From CAMLHU01 sp049680185 (GTDB lineage: Bacteria > Gemmatimonadota > Gemmatimonadetes > Gemmatimonadales > GWC2-71-9), in assembly GCA_049680185.1 (NCBI GenBank), contig JBAUHI010000027.1:62001-126000 (forward strand): a DNA stretch of 64,000 nt, written 5' to 3'. The notes under the pieces are model-generated. The model did not search any database. It was not told the DNA's origin and saw only the letters and a list, made by a program, of their open reading frames with translations. The translations under genes and the position numbers were made by a program. Each line of letters opens with the position of its first letter. The first letter of the stretch is position 1. Positions 1 to 7,560 of this stretch are shown in pieces.

Positions 1-558
1 GTCAAGCTCAATGCCGTCGTGATCCGCGGCTTCAACGATGACGAGCTGGTCGACCTCCTCGATTTTGCGCGCGAGGTCGGCGCCGAGATGCGCTTCATCG
101 AGTATATGGATGTGGGGGGCGCCACGCGGTGGCGGATGGAGGATGTGGTACCGCTGGCGGAGCTCCTGGAGCGGATCGGCGCGGCGCGGGGCGAGGTGGT
201 GCCGGTAACCGGGCGGGGGAGTGCGCCAGCAGACCGGTTCCAGCTGTCCGACGGGACCGTGTTCGGCGTCGTGGCCAGCACCACGGCACCCTTTTGCCGA
301 GATTGTGACCGAGGTCGGCTCACCGCCGATGGTACATTCCTGAGTTGCCTTTACGCGCGGGACGGGCTCGACCTCAGGGCCCCGCTTCGCGCCGGAGCGA
401 CCGACGCGGAACTCACCGCGCTGATCGCCGATCGTTGGACCGCCCGGGAGGACCGCGGCGCAGAGGAGCGCCTCGAGGCGCCCGAGCGTGGCGTGTTGGT
501 GCCGCTCGCAGGGCTCCGGAGCGATCCGCACCGAGAAATGCACACGAGAGGCGGGTAA
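1..558 (+). CDS. moaA: GTP 3',8-cyclase MoaA, C-terminal part (5' end outside window)
   Basis: MoaA is the radical-SAM enzyme that rearranges GTP in the first step of molybdenum cofactor synthesis. The frame is open from base 1, so the N-terminal SAM-cluster region lies upstream of the window. The visible part holds the second iron-sulfur site that contacts the substrate: a CX2CX13C motif beginning at 'FCRDCDRGRL' (about residues 97-115 of the fragment). The protein ends in Arg-Gly-Gly; a C-terminal Gly-Gly tail is typical of MoaA and is needed for catalysis. The stop lies one base before the GTG of the next gene, so the two are probably co-transcribed. No other moa gene is visible. Identification is firm; the true start cannot be seen. 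Confidence 0.93.
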   Translation, partial: VKLNAVVIRGFNDDELVDLLDFAREVGAEMRFIEYMDVGGATRWRMEDVVPLAELLERIGAARGEVVPVTGRGSAPADRFQLSDGTVFGVVASTTAPFCRDCDRGRLTADGTFLSCLYARDGLDLRAPLRAGATDAELTALIADRWTAREDRGAEERLEAPERGVLVPLAGLRSDPHREMHTRGG

Positions 559-559
559 C

Positions 560-1306
560 GTGACCGAGATCGCGATCCAGACCAGGGACGGCGCCTGTCG
601 CAGCTTCGTGTACCGGCCAGCGGGAAAGGGGCCGTGGCCCGCGGTGCTGGTGTACATGGATGGGATCGGGATCCGGCCCGCCGTGCTGGAGCTGGGTGAG
701 CGGCTCGCCAGCCACGACTACTTCGTGCTCCTCCCCGACCTGTTCTATCGATCGGGCCCCTATGCCCCGATGGACCCGCATACGGTCTTCTCGGTGCCGG
801 AACAGCGCAAGGTGCTGATGGAGAAGTTCTTCGCACCGGCGACTTCCGCGAATATCATGTCGGACACGCAGGCGTTCCTGGAGTACCTTGCCGCCCAGCC
901 CGACGTCCGGCGTGGTGCCATCGGGACGACGGGGTACTGCATGGGAGGCCGGATGTCGCTGATCGCGGCGGGGACTTTTCCGGACCGCATCTCGGCCGCG
1001 GCATCCTATCACGGTAGCCGCCTGGCGAACGACGCACCCGACAGTCCGCACCTGCTGGCGCCCAAGATGCGTGCGAAGGTGTATGTGGCCGGAGCGATCG
1101 AAGATGCATCGTTCCCCGACGATATGAAGGCCGAGCTCGAACGCGCGCTCACCGATGCGCACGTGGCTCATACCGTCGAGACCTATCAGGCCAAGCACGG
1201 CTGGGTCTTCCGGGATACGCCGGTGTACGATGCCGCCGCGGCCGAGCGGCATTGGAAGACACTGCTGGCGCTGTTCGGCTCGACTCTGCAGACTGGCCAC
1301 GCCTGA
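560..1306 (+). CDS. dienelactone hydrolase family protein
   Basis: A 248-residue alpha/beta hydrolase of the dienelactone hydrolase family, cytoplasmic with no signal peptide. The nucleophile is Cys127 in 'GTTGYCMGGRMS', the G-x-C-x-G-G elbow of the family. His213 in 'AKHGWVFRD' is the likely catalytic histidine and an Asp near 182-187 the likely acid. Family members hydrolyse lactones such as dienelactone in chloroaromatic breakdown, but many have unknown substrates and nothing here suggests aromatic catabolism. The GTG start at 560 was chosen because it follows the moaA stop at once and gives the usual N-terminus; an ATG at 488 would overlap moaA by about 70 bases. The family call is firm and the substrate unknown. 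Confidence 0.88.
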   Translation: MTEIAIQTRDGACRSFVYRPAGKGPWPAVLVYMDGIGIRPAVLELGERLASHDYFVLLPDLFYRSGPYAPMDPHTVFSVPEQRKVLMEKFFAPATSANIMSDTQAFLEYLAAQPDVRRGAIGTTGYCMGGRMSLIAAGTFPDRISAAASYHGSRLANDAPDSPHLLAPKMRAKVYVAGAIEDASFPDDMKAELERALTDAHVAHTVETYQAKHGWVFRDTPVYDAAAAERHWKTLLALFGSTLQTGHA

Positions 1307-1323
1307 TCGCAGCGACCAAGTGC

Positions 1324-1365
1324 CCGTTCACCGTTCATTATTCGCCGTTCTCCGTCCACCGGTCC
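1324..1365. repeat. degenerate heptanucleotide tandem repeat (unit CCGTTCA)
   Basis: Six successive 7-base units start at 1324, 1331, 1338, 1345, 1352 and 1359. The first two are exact CCGTTCA; the others read TTATTCG, CCGTTCT, CCGTCCA and CCGGTCC. The array fills most of the 63-base spacer before trmL and ends four bases before its ATG. Two other spacers in the window show the same period with different units (4038-4163 and 36736-36809). Confidence 0.7.
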
Positions 1366-1369
1366 CCGA

Positions 1370-1948
1370 ATGCTCCATATCGCGTTGCTCGAACCCCAGA
1401 TCCCGCCCAACACCGGCAACATCGCCCGGCTCTGCGCCGCCACTGATACCGCACTCCACCTGGTCGAGCCGCTCGGGTTCTCCATCGACGACAAGCACCT
1501 GAAACGCGCCGGGCTCGACTACTGGGACAAGGTGGACCTCTGGCGTCATCCGACCTGGTTCGATTTCCGGAACGCCATCTCGCGGGAGCGCTGTATCTAT
1601 TTCTCCGCGCACGGCGGCCAGGACTACCTCGAGGCGCCGTACCGGGCCAACAGCGTACTGGTCTTCGGGCGTGAGGACACCGGGCTCCCCGCCCGCATCC
1701 TCGAGAAGCATCCGGAGCAGTGCTACCGGATCCCGATGCCGGGAGACGTGCGCTCGCTCAACCTGGCCACCGCCGCGGGGATCGTGCTCTACGAGGCGAT
1801 GCGGCAGATCGGGCGAGGCAAAGAAGTGCCGGTGGCGGACGATCCCGACGGCCAGGTGGCGACCGGCGCCACCGCCCCTGGGGCGAGCGCGAAGAAGCCG
1901 GGGCGGAGCCGGACTCGACGGGGTGGAGTGGGGCGCAAACGGGCCTGA
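1370..1948 (+). CDS. trmL: tRNA (cytidine/uridine(34)-2'-O)-methyltransferase TrmL
   Basis: A SPOUT-class methyltransferase predicted to 2'-O-methylate the wobble base of tRNA-Leu isoacceptors using SAM. The N-terminus 'MLHIALLEPQIPPNTGNIAR' is characteristic, with the catalytic-type Asn and Arg. The trefoil-knot SAM site appears as 'VFGREDTGLP' and 'MPGDVRSLNLATAAGIVLYE'. The core ends near residue 150, matching the roughly 157 residues of E. coli TrmL. About 40 further residues form a basic, low-complexity Gly/Lys/Arg tail (residues 152-192) that may add RNA affinity. The ATG at 1370 gives the family N-terminus, although no clear ribosome site precedes it; the spacer is a heptamer repeat. 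Confidence 0.93.
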   Translation: MLHIALLEPQIPPNTGNIARLCAATDTALHLVEPLGFSIDDKHLKRAGLDYWDKVDLWRHPTWFDFRNAISRERCIYFSAHGGQDYLEAPYRANSVLVFGREDTGLPARILEKHPEQCYRIPMPGDVRSLNLATAAGIVLYEAMRQIGRGKEVPVADDPDGQVATGATAPGASAKKPGRSRTRRGGVGRKRA

Positions 1949-2099
1949 GGAGCACGGCAGCGGGCGGCGAGATCGCGGAGGCGGGCTCGCCGGGGGGACG
2001 GGGGAAGGGGCGAGAGATCCGCCGGAGTGAGTCGTCGCCCGCTACGCTGTCCGAGGGAACGGGCATCAGGGGATGGCAGCGAGCGTCGGGTTCCTTCGG

Positions 2100-2121
2100 T
2101 GGGAGTCTCGCCCCACTCCCA
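2100..2121. terminator. hairpin between trmL and a convergent gene
   Basis: TGGGAGT (2100-2106) and ACTCCCA (2115-2121) form a 7-bp stem with an 8-base loop in the 227-base spacer between the convergent genes trmL and the barrel gene ending at 2176. There is no T-run, so this is only a possible terminator. I recognise nothing else in 1949-2175. Confidence 0.3.
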
Positions 2122-2175
2122 GCCTCCGGTGCGAGCCCGCCTCCGGGGTCTCACCACCCGTCGCTCAGGTCGACG

Positions 2176-2994
2176 TCAACGAGGGAGTCGCCGCCCCACA
2201 ATGACCTTGAGGATCGTGTGATCAGTGGCCGATGTGAGCCCGATCCCGACGCCGGCGTTCAGCTCCCACTCCGGTGCCAGGTGCAGGTCGATGGCAGGAA
2301 AGAGTTGCTGTTCGCGCTGATCTTCCGGAAGCAGGCCGCCCACCGGTCCCCACCCGCCGTAGTACTCGAAGCCTCCGGTGATCACCTTCGAAAAGTCGTA
2401 GCTCACCTTCACGTTCGGCGCGAATGAGGCCTGCCGGTCGGGGCCGCTGAGCGGCACCTCGATGCTCGGATTGACGGCCCAATACCAGGGGCCCGCCTGC
2501 CGGTCGATGATGGGCCGGAACTCGTAGTTGCACCGCTCGGTGGCGTAGGCGCGGTCCTGACACCCGATCTCCTGCGAGATACTCACCCCTACCGGCCAGT
2601 GCCAGCTCGGCGGCACCCGCACCCGCGGGCGGATGTGGCTTCCCACGTAGTGCCAGCCCCCCTGCTGCACATTGGTGAAGAAGTAGAACCCGACCTCGAA
2701 CCAGTCGGTGAATCCGTGGGTGATCTCGATCGTCTCGTGGAGGGCGTGGTTGGTCGGCTGCACCCCGTCCACCACCGAGGCCTCACCATCGGTGGTGTAA
2801 TTCGAGTGCAGTTCGACCATCGTGATCGCCGGCGCCACGGTCTCGGAGCCGTAGACCTGGATCTCGTAGTTGTCCTGTGCCGCGAGCGGGGCGGCGAGGG
2901 CAGCTCCGACGAGGAGTAGTGCGGTGGATCGCAGCACGTGTAGTCCAGTGGAAGGGATATTCAAGATACGGGAACGATGGATCCGGCGTTGCAC
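2176..2994 (-). CDS. predicted outer-membrane beta-barrel protein
   Basis: A 272-residue exported protein of unknown function. An N-terminal signal peptide is clear: a hydrophobic run around residues 20-38, then 'APLAAQ', a signal peptidase I site. The mature part has the alternating aromatic/polar pattern of a small barrel ('WFEVGFYFFTN', 'PWYWAVNPSIEVPL', 'ITGGFEYYGGWG', 'WELNAGVGIGL') and ends 'ILKVIVGRRLPR'. It resembles uncharacterised proteins of the MetA/phenol-degradation type barrel class, but I cannot assign a substrate. The start is uncertain: the longest form uses GTG at 2994, while a GTG at 2937 would place the signal peptide at the very N-terminus. It is transcribed divergently from mdh. 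Confidence 0.7.
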   Translation of the reverse strand: MQRRIHRSRILNIPSTGLHVLRSTALLLVGAALAAPLAAQDNYEIQVYGSETVAPAITMVELHSNYTTDGEASVVDGVQPTNHALHETIEITHGFTDWFEVGFYFFTNVQQGGWHYVGSHIRPRVRVPPSWHWPVGVSISQEIGCQDRAYATERCNYEFRPIIDRQAGPWYWAVNPSIEVPLSGPDRQASFAPNVKVSYDFSKVITGGFEYYGGWGPVGGLLPEDQREQQLFPAIDLHLAPEWELNAGVGIGLTSATDHTILKVIVGRRLPR

Positions 2995-3104
2995 AGACTT
3001 GGACCTACAATCTCACTATGGCTCGGACTACATTGAGACGCTCGAACCACTCCGGGTTCGGGCGTCGTTCGTCGCTCCGGACCTGAACAAGGCACCTGCT
3101 TCCT

Positions 3105-4028
3105 ATGCTTCAGAAAGTCACAGTCGTCGGCGCCGGCAACGTGGGCGCTACCGCGGCCCAGCGCCTCGCCGAAAAGAGCCTCGCTCGCACCGTGGTCCTC
3201 CTCGACGTCGTCGACGGCGTCCCCCAGGGGAAGGGTCTCGACCAGTGGGAATCGGCCCCCATCGAGGGGTTCGACACCCGGATCGTCGGTTCGACCTCCT
3301 ATGATGCCGCCGCTGGCAGCGATCTCTTCGTCGTCACCGCCGGGATCGCGCGGAAGCCGGGAATGAGCCGGGACGACTTGGTCAAGACCAACGCGGGGAT
3401 CGTCAAGTCGGTGGCGGAGAACATCAAGAAGGTCGCCCCCAAGAGCATCGTCATCGTCGTCTCCAACCCGCTCGACGTGATGTGCTACGTCACGATGCGG
3501 GAGACCGGCTTTCCCAAGGAACGGGTGATCGGGATGGCGGGCGTGCTCGATACCGCGCGCTACCGTTCCTTCCTGGCCCAGGAACTCGACGTGAGCGTCG
3601 AGGACATCCAGGCGATGGTCCTGGGCGGGCACGGCGATACGATGGTGCCGCTCATCTCCTACACGACGGTCTCCGGCATCCCGATCACCCAGCTCCTGTC
3701 CAAGGAGAAGCTCGACGGCATCGTGACCCGCGCCCGGAACGGCGGGGCGGAGATCGTCGCCTTCCTGAAGACCGGGTCGGCGTACTATGCGCCGAGTGCA
3801 GCGGCGGTGCAGATGGTCGAGGCCATCGCCCTCGACAAGAAGCGGATCCTCCCGTGCTCCGCCTGGCTCACCGGCGAATACGGCCTCAAGAACGTCTTCT
3901 GCGGCGTGCCCTGCAAGCTCGGCGCCAAGGGACTGGAATCGGTGCTCGAAGTGGCGCTCACCGCCGAGGAGCGGACCGCGCTGCACGCGTCGGCCAAAGC
4001 CGTGACCGACGTGATGGCAATTGTCTAA
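3105..4028 (+). CDS. mdh: malate dehydrogenase (LDH-like type)
   Basis: NAD-dependent malate dehydrogenase, interconverting malate and oxaloacetate in the TCA cycle. The 307-residue length is normal for the lactate dehydrogenase-like group. Visible features are the nucleotide loop 'VVGAGNVGATAAQ' (about residues 7-19), the acidic end of beta-2 'LLDVVDG' that favours NAD over NADP, the mobile loop 'RKPGMSRDDL' whose Arg contacts the substrate, 'NPLDVM', and the catalytic His in 'GGHGDTMVP'. The Arg in the loop at the specificity position supports malate rather than lactate. It sits just before sdhCAB, a TCA grouping. A heptamer-repeat spacer separates it from sdhC. Confidence 0.95.
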   Translation: MLQKVTVVGAGNVGATAAQRLAEKSLARTVVLLDVVDGVPQGKGLDQWESAPIEGFDTRIVGSTSYDAAAGSDLFVVTAGIARKPGMSRDDLVKTNAGIVKSVAENIKKVAPKSIVIVVSNPLDVMCYVTMRETGFPKERVIGMAGVLDTARYRSFLAQELDVSVEDIQAMVLGGHGDTMVPLISYTTVSGIPITQLLSKEKLDGIVTRARNGGAEIVAFLKTGSAYYAPSAAAVQMVEAIALDKKRILPCSAWLTGEYGLKNVFCGVPCKLGAKGLESVLEVALTAEERTALHASAKAVTDVMAIV

Positions 4029-4037
4029 CGAGTCGAC

Positions 4038-4163
4038 AGCTATCGGCTGGCAGCTATCAGATGTTCGCGAATGAGACGATGGTGCATGAACGCGGCAGCC
4101 TCGGTTGCCCGCAGCCCGATAGCTGATGACTGATAGCGTGCGGTTGGCCGATCGCTGATAGCT
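4038..4163. repeat. inverted, degenerate heptamer repeats (unit AGCTATC)
   Basis: The mdh-sdhC spacer holds AGCTATCGG (4038-4046) and AGCTATCAG (4052-4060), 14 bases apart. It then holds reverse-complement copies CCGATAGCT (4116-4124), CTGATAGCG (4130-4138) and CTGATAGCT (4155-4163). Within each half the phase is mostly seven bases. The opposed halves could pair as a long hairpin with a loop of about 55 bases. No gene is visible in 4029-4178. Confidence 0.7.
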
Positions 4164-4178
4164 TCCACCGAGACCCCC

Positions 4179-4844
4179 ATGAACCCAATCATCCGCTTCT
4201 GGCGATCCACCATCGGGCAGCGGGTGCTGATGGCCCTGACCGGGATCATCGGCATCGGGTTCGTCATCCTCCATATGGTGGGGAACCTGCAGATCTTCCA
4301 GGGGCCGGAGAAGCTCAACGGCTACAGCCACATGCTGCACGGGCCGTTGAACGAGCTGCTCTGGGTGGCACGGGTGGTGCTCCTGGTCGCGGTGATCGTC
4401 CACATCTGGATGGCGTACAAGGTCACCGTCCGTAACGCCGCCGCTCGGCCCGTCGAGTACCAGAAGCGGGAGCCGCAGGTCTCGACCTGGGCCGCCCGTA
4501 CGATGCGCTGGGGCGGGGTGCTCCTGCTCATCTTCATTCCGTTCCATATCCTCAACATCACCACTGGCGATATCCACCCCGGCGGCACGTTCGTGCCCGG
4601 CGATGTCTACGGCAACCTGACCGCCAACTTCAGGCTCTGGTGGATGACGGCGTTCTACGTCCTGGCGATGGGTGCCCTCGGCCTCCACCTCTTCCACGGC
4701 GCGTGGAGCTCCTGGCGGACGCTGGGCATCGCGAAGCCGAGCGACAAGCCGCTGCATCGCGACATTGCGGCGTTGGTGGCCGTCGTGGTGGCGCTCGGAT
4801 TTGCGCTGGTCCCGCTTTCGATCTTCTTCGGCTGGGTGCGCTGA
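4179..4844 (+). CDS. sdhC: succinate dehydrogenase cytochrome b subunit (b558 type)
   Basis: The membrane anchor of complex II, carrying heme b and passing electrons between the iron-sulfur subunit and menaquinone. The 221-residue protein has about five hydrophobic segments (roughly 15-35, 62-84, 110-130, 150-175 and 195-217), as in the single-anchor b558 type of B. subtilis and of Bacteroidota. Conserved histidines that could bind heme lie in the helices ('VILHMVGNLQ', 'IFIPFHILNI', 'LHLFHGAWSS'). It begins a coupled sdhC-sdhA-sdhB operon, with sdhA starting one base after the stop. A single large anchor without a separate sdhD fits a menaquinone-using complex. Confidence 0.93.
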   Translation: MNPIIRFWRSTIGQRVLMALTGIIGIGFVILHMVGNLQIFQGPEKLNGYSHMLHGPLNELLWVARVVLLVAVIVHIWMAYKVTVRNAAARPVEYQKREPQVSTWAARTMRWGGVLLLIFIPFHILNITTGDIHPGGTFVPGDVYGNLTANFRLWWMTAFYVLAMGALGLHLFHGAWSSWRTLGIAKPSDKPLHRDIAALVAVVVALGFALVPLSIFFGWVR

Positions 4845-4845
4845 G

Positions 4846-6759
4846 ATGGAACTGAACCCGAAGGTCCCCGCGGGGCCGATCGAGACGCTCTGGGATCGGC
4901 ACCGGTTCGAGATGAAGCTGGTCAACCCCGCCAACAAGCGGAAGCACACGATCATCGTGGTCGGCAGCGGGCTCGCGGGTGCCTCGGCAGCGGCGTCGCT
5001 GAGCGAACTGGGTTATCACGTCAAGTGCTTCTGCTTCCAGGACTCTCCGAGGCGGGCGCACTCTATCGCGGCGCAGGGCGGGATCAACGCCGCCAAGAAC
5101 TACCAGAACGACGGCGACTCGGTCTGGCGGCTCTTCTACGACACCGTGAAGGGCGGGGACTTCCGCTCCCGGGAGTCGAATGTGTATCGGCTGGCGCAGT
5201 TGAGCGTCAACATCATCGACCAGGCGGTGGCGCAGGGGGTGCCGTTCGCGCGGGAATACGGCGGCCTGTTGGACAACCGGTCCTTCGGGGGCGCCCAGGT
5301 GAGCCGGACCTTCTATGCCCGGGGCCAGACCGGTCAGCAGCTGCTGTTGGGTGCCTATCAGGCGCTCGAGAAGCAGATCGCCGTGGGCGGGGTCGAGATG
5401 CACCCGCGCACCGAGATGCTCGATCTCGTGGTCATCGACGGGCAGGCGCGCGGGATCGTCACCCGCGACCTCGTGTCCGGCGCGGTCGAGGCGCACGTCG
5501 CCGACGCGGTGGTGTTGGGCACCGGCGGGTATGGCAACGTCTTCTACCTCTCCACCAACGCCAAGGGGTCCAACGCGACCGCCATCTGGCGCGCGTACAA
5601 GCGCGGTGCGGCGTTCGCCAACCCCTGCTATACCCAGATCCACCCGACCTGCATCCCGGTGAGCGGCCACTATCAGTCGAAGCTCACGCTGATGAGCGAG
5701 TCGTTGCGGAACGACGGTCGGGTCTGGGTGCCGAAGCAGAAGGGGGACACGCGCCGTCCCAACGAGATCCCGGAAGCCGAACGCGACTACTACCTGGAGC
5801 GGCGCTACCCGAGTTTCGGGAACCTGGTGCCGCGCGACGTCGCCTCGCGGGGTGCCAAAGAGCGCTGCGACGCCGGCTACGGTGTCGGGCCCGGCGGGTA
5901 CGGCGTCTATCTCGACTTCGCCGATGCGATCAAGCGGCTGGGGCGCCACAAGATCGAGGAGCGCTACGGCAACCTCTTCGAGATGTACCAGCGGATCACC
6001 GACGAGGACCCCTACCAGGTGCCGATGCGCATCTACCCGGCCATCCACTACACGATGGGCGGGCTGTGGGTGGATTACGACTTGATGAGCTCGGTCCCGG
6101 GTCTGCATGTCATCGGTGAGGCCAACTTCTCCGATCACGGCGCCAACCGGCTGGGTGCGAGCGCACTGATGCAGGGCCTGGCCGATGGCTACTTCGTGCT
6201 TCCGGCGACGATGGGCAACTACATCGCTCGCGCCAAGCTCCCACCGGTCACCGCCGACCATCCCGCCTTCAAGGCGTCGATGGCCGAGGTGGCGGCGCGG
6301 ACCGCGCGGCTATTGGCCATCAAGGGAGACCGCTCGCCCGACAGCTTCCACAAGGAGCTCGGCAAGGTGATGTGGGAGGACTGCGGGATGGCGCGGAACA
6401 AGAAGGGGCTCGAAGCCGCGATCGCGCGGATCAGGGAGATCCGCGAGGAGTTCTGGAAGCATGTGTCCGTCCCCGGCACCGGCGAAGAGCTCAATCAGTC
6501 GTTGGAGAAGGCGGGGCGGGTGGCAGACTTCCTGGAGCTCGGCGAGCTGATCTGTCGAGATGCGGCGCACCGGGAAGAGTCGTGCGGGGGGCACTTCCGG
6601 GAGGAGTATCAAACGCCGGAGGGAGAGGCGCTGCGCGACGACGAGCACTTTGCCTATGTGGCGGCGTGGGAGTACACCGGTGAAGGGAAGGCGCCGGCGC
6701 TCAACAAAGAGCCGTTGGCGTTCGAACACGTTCACCTGGCCCAACGGTCCTACAAATAG
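4846..6759 (+). CDS. sdhA: succinate dehydrogenase flavoprotein subunit
   Basis: The catalytic subunit of complex II, oxidising succinate to fumarate with covalently bound FAD; the 637-residue length is typical. The FAD site is visible as 'IIVVGSGLAGASAAASL' (residues 36-52). His72 in 'RRAHSIAAQGGIN' is the expected FAD-linked histidine. The capping and active-site region includes 'FYARGQTGQQLL' and the catalytic Arg in 'NLVPRDVASR'. 'GANRLGASALMQGLADG' near residue 430 is the second conserved FAD-contact region. The ATG at 4846 was chosen because it follows the sdhC stop and gives the standard N-terminus; longer in-frame starts lie inside sdhC. Sequence style matches the B. subtilis-like class with a b558 anchor. 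Confidence 0.97.
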   Translation: MELNPKVPAGPIETLWDRHRFEMKLVNPANKRKHTIIVVGSGLAGASAAASLSELGYHVKCFCFQDSPRRAHSIAAQGGINAAKNYQNDGDSVWRLFYDTVKGGDFRSRESNVYRLAQLSVNIIDQAVAQGVPFAREYGGLLDNRSFGGAQVSRTFYARGQTGQQLLLGAYQALEKQIAVGGVEMHPRTEMLDLVVIDGQARGIVTRDLVSGAVEAHVADAVVLGTGGYGNVFYLSTNAKGSNATAIWRAYKRGAAFANPCYTQIHPTCIPVSGHYQSKLTLMSESLRNDGRVWVPKQKGDTRRPNEIPEAERDYYLERRYPSFGNLVPRDVASRGAKERCDAGYGVGPGGYGVYLDFADAIKRLGRHKIEERYGNLFEMYQRITDEDPYQVPMRIYPAIHYTMGGLWVDYDLMSSVPGLHVIGEANFSDHGANRLGASALMQGLADGYFVLPATMGNYIARAKLPPVTADHPAFKASMAEVAARTARLLAIKGDRSPDSFHKELGKVMWEDCGMARNKKGLEAAIARIREIREEFWKHVSVPGTGEELNQSLEKAGRVADFLELGELICRDAAHREESCGGHFREEYQTPEGEALRDDEHFAYVAAWEYTGEGKAPALNKEPLAFEHVHLAQRSYK

Positions 6760-6807
6760 GGCACGGCCGCTGACCGCGCCGCTGGCACGCACGAACGAGG
6801 ATCCACC

Positions 6808-7560
6808 ATGCATATCCACCTGAAGGTCTGGCGCCAGTCTGGTCCCGGTGCCGCCGGTCGCCTCGAGAGCTACGATGCGGCCGACGTCAATCCGGACATG
6901 TCGTTCCTTGAGATGCTCGACGTCGTGAACGAGGGATTGCTGGAGCGGGGGGAGCGGTCGATCGCCTTCGATCATGACTGTCGCGAGGGGATCTGCGGCT
7001 CCTGCTCGATGATGATCGATGGAGTGGCGCATGGGCCCGTCAAGGGCACCGCCACCTGCCAGCTGCACATGCGGAGCTTCCAGGACGGCGACACCGTCGT
7101 GGTCGAGCCGTGGCGCTCGCGCGCGTTCCCGATCATCAAGGACCTCTGCGTCGACCGGAGCGCGCTCGACCGGGTCATCCAGGCGGGCGGGTTCATTTCA
7201 GCGCGCACCGGCAGCGCACCGGATGGCAACGCGATCCAGGTCGCCAAGGTCGATGCCGACCGGGCCTTCGAGGCCGCCGCCTGCATCGGGTGCGGAGCCT
7301 GTGTCGCCGCCTGTCCCAATGGGGCGGCCTCGCTCTTCACCGCCGCCAAGATCTCCCACCTGGGCCTTCTGCCGCAGGGCCAGCCTGAACGCGCTCGCCG
7401 AGCCCTGGCGATGGTGGAGCAGATGGATATCGAGGGGTTCGGCGGGTGCACGCTCTTCGGTGAGTGCCAGGAGGCGTGCCCCAAGGAGATCAGCATCGAT
7501 TTCATTGCGCGGATGAATCGGGACTTCGTGGTCGCATCGCTCTTCGCGCCGTCGGAATGA
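6808..7560 (+). CDS. sdhB: succinate dehydrogenase iron-sulfur subunit
   Basis: The electron-relay subunit between SdhA flavin and the SdhC heme/quinone site, 250 residues long. The plant-type 2Fe-2S domain uses Cys58, Cys63, Cys66 ('DCREGICGSCSM') and Cys84. The C-terminal helical domain has Cys159, Cys162, Cys165 and Cys169 ('CIGCGACVAACPNG') plus Cys214, Cys220 and Cys224 ('GGCTLFGECQEACPKEI'), which together ligate the 4Fe-4S and 3Fe-4S clusters. All expected ligands are present. Its TGA overlaps the ATG of the barrel gene at 7557, implying coupled translation of a non-respiratory protein. Confidence 0.97.
   Translation: MHIHLKVWRQSGPGAAGRLESYDAADVNPDMSFLEMLDVVNEGLLERGERSIAFDHDCREGICGSCSMMIDGVAHGPVKGTATCQLHMRSFQDGDTVVVEPWRSRAFPIIKDLCVDRSALDRVIQAGGFISARTGSAPDGNAIQVAKVDADRAFEAAACIGCGACVAACPNGAASLFTAAKISHLGLLPQGQPERARRALAMVEQMDIEGFGGCTLFGECQEACPKEISIDFIARMNRDFVVASLFAPSE

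Noticed and set aside
4029..4178. CRISPR-like array between mdh and sdhC
   Set aside because: The repeats are only 7-9 bases, inverted and degenerate, with no regular spacers and no cas genes.
2961..4955. Open frame of 664 codons on the minus strand across mdh and sdhC
   Set aside because: It is antisense to two clear genes and rich in Asp, His, Arg and Gly, the usual result of reading high-GC codons backwards; no motif is present.
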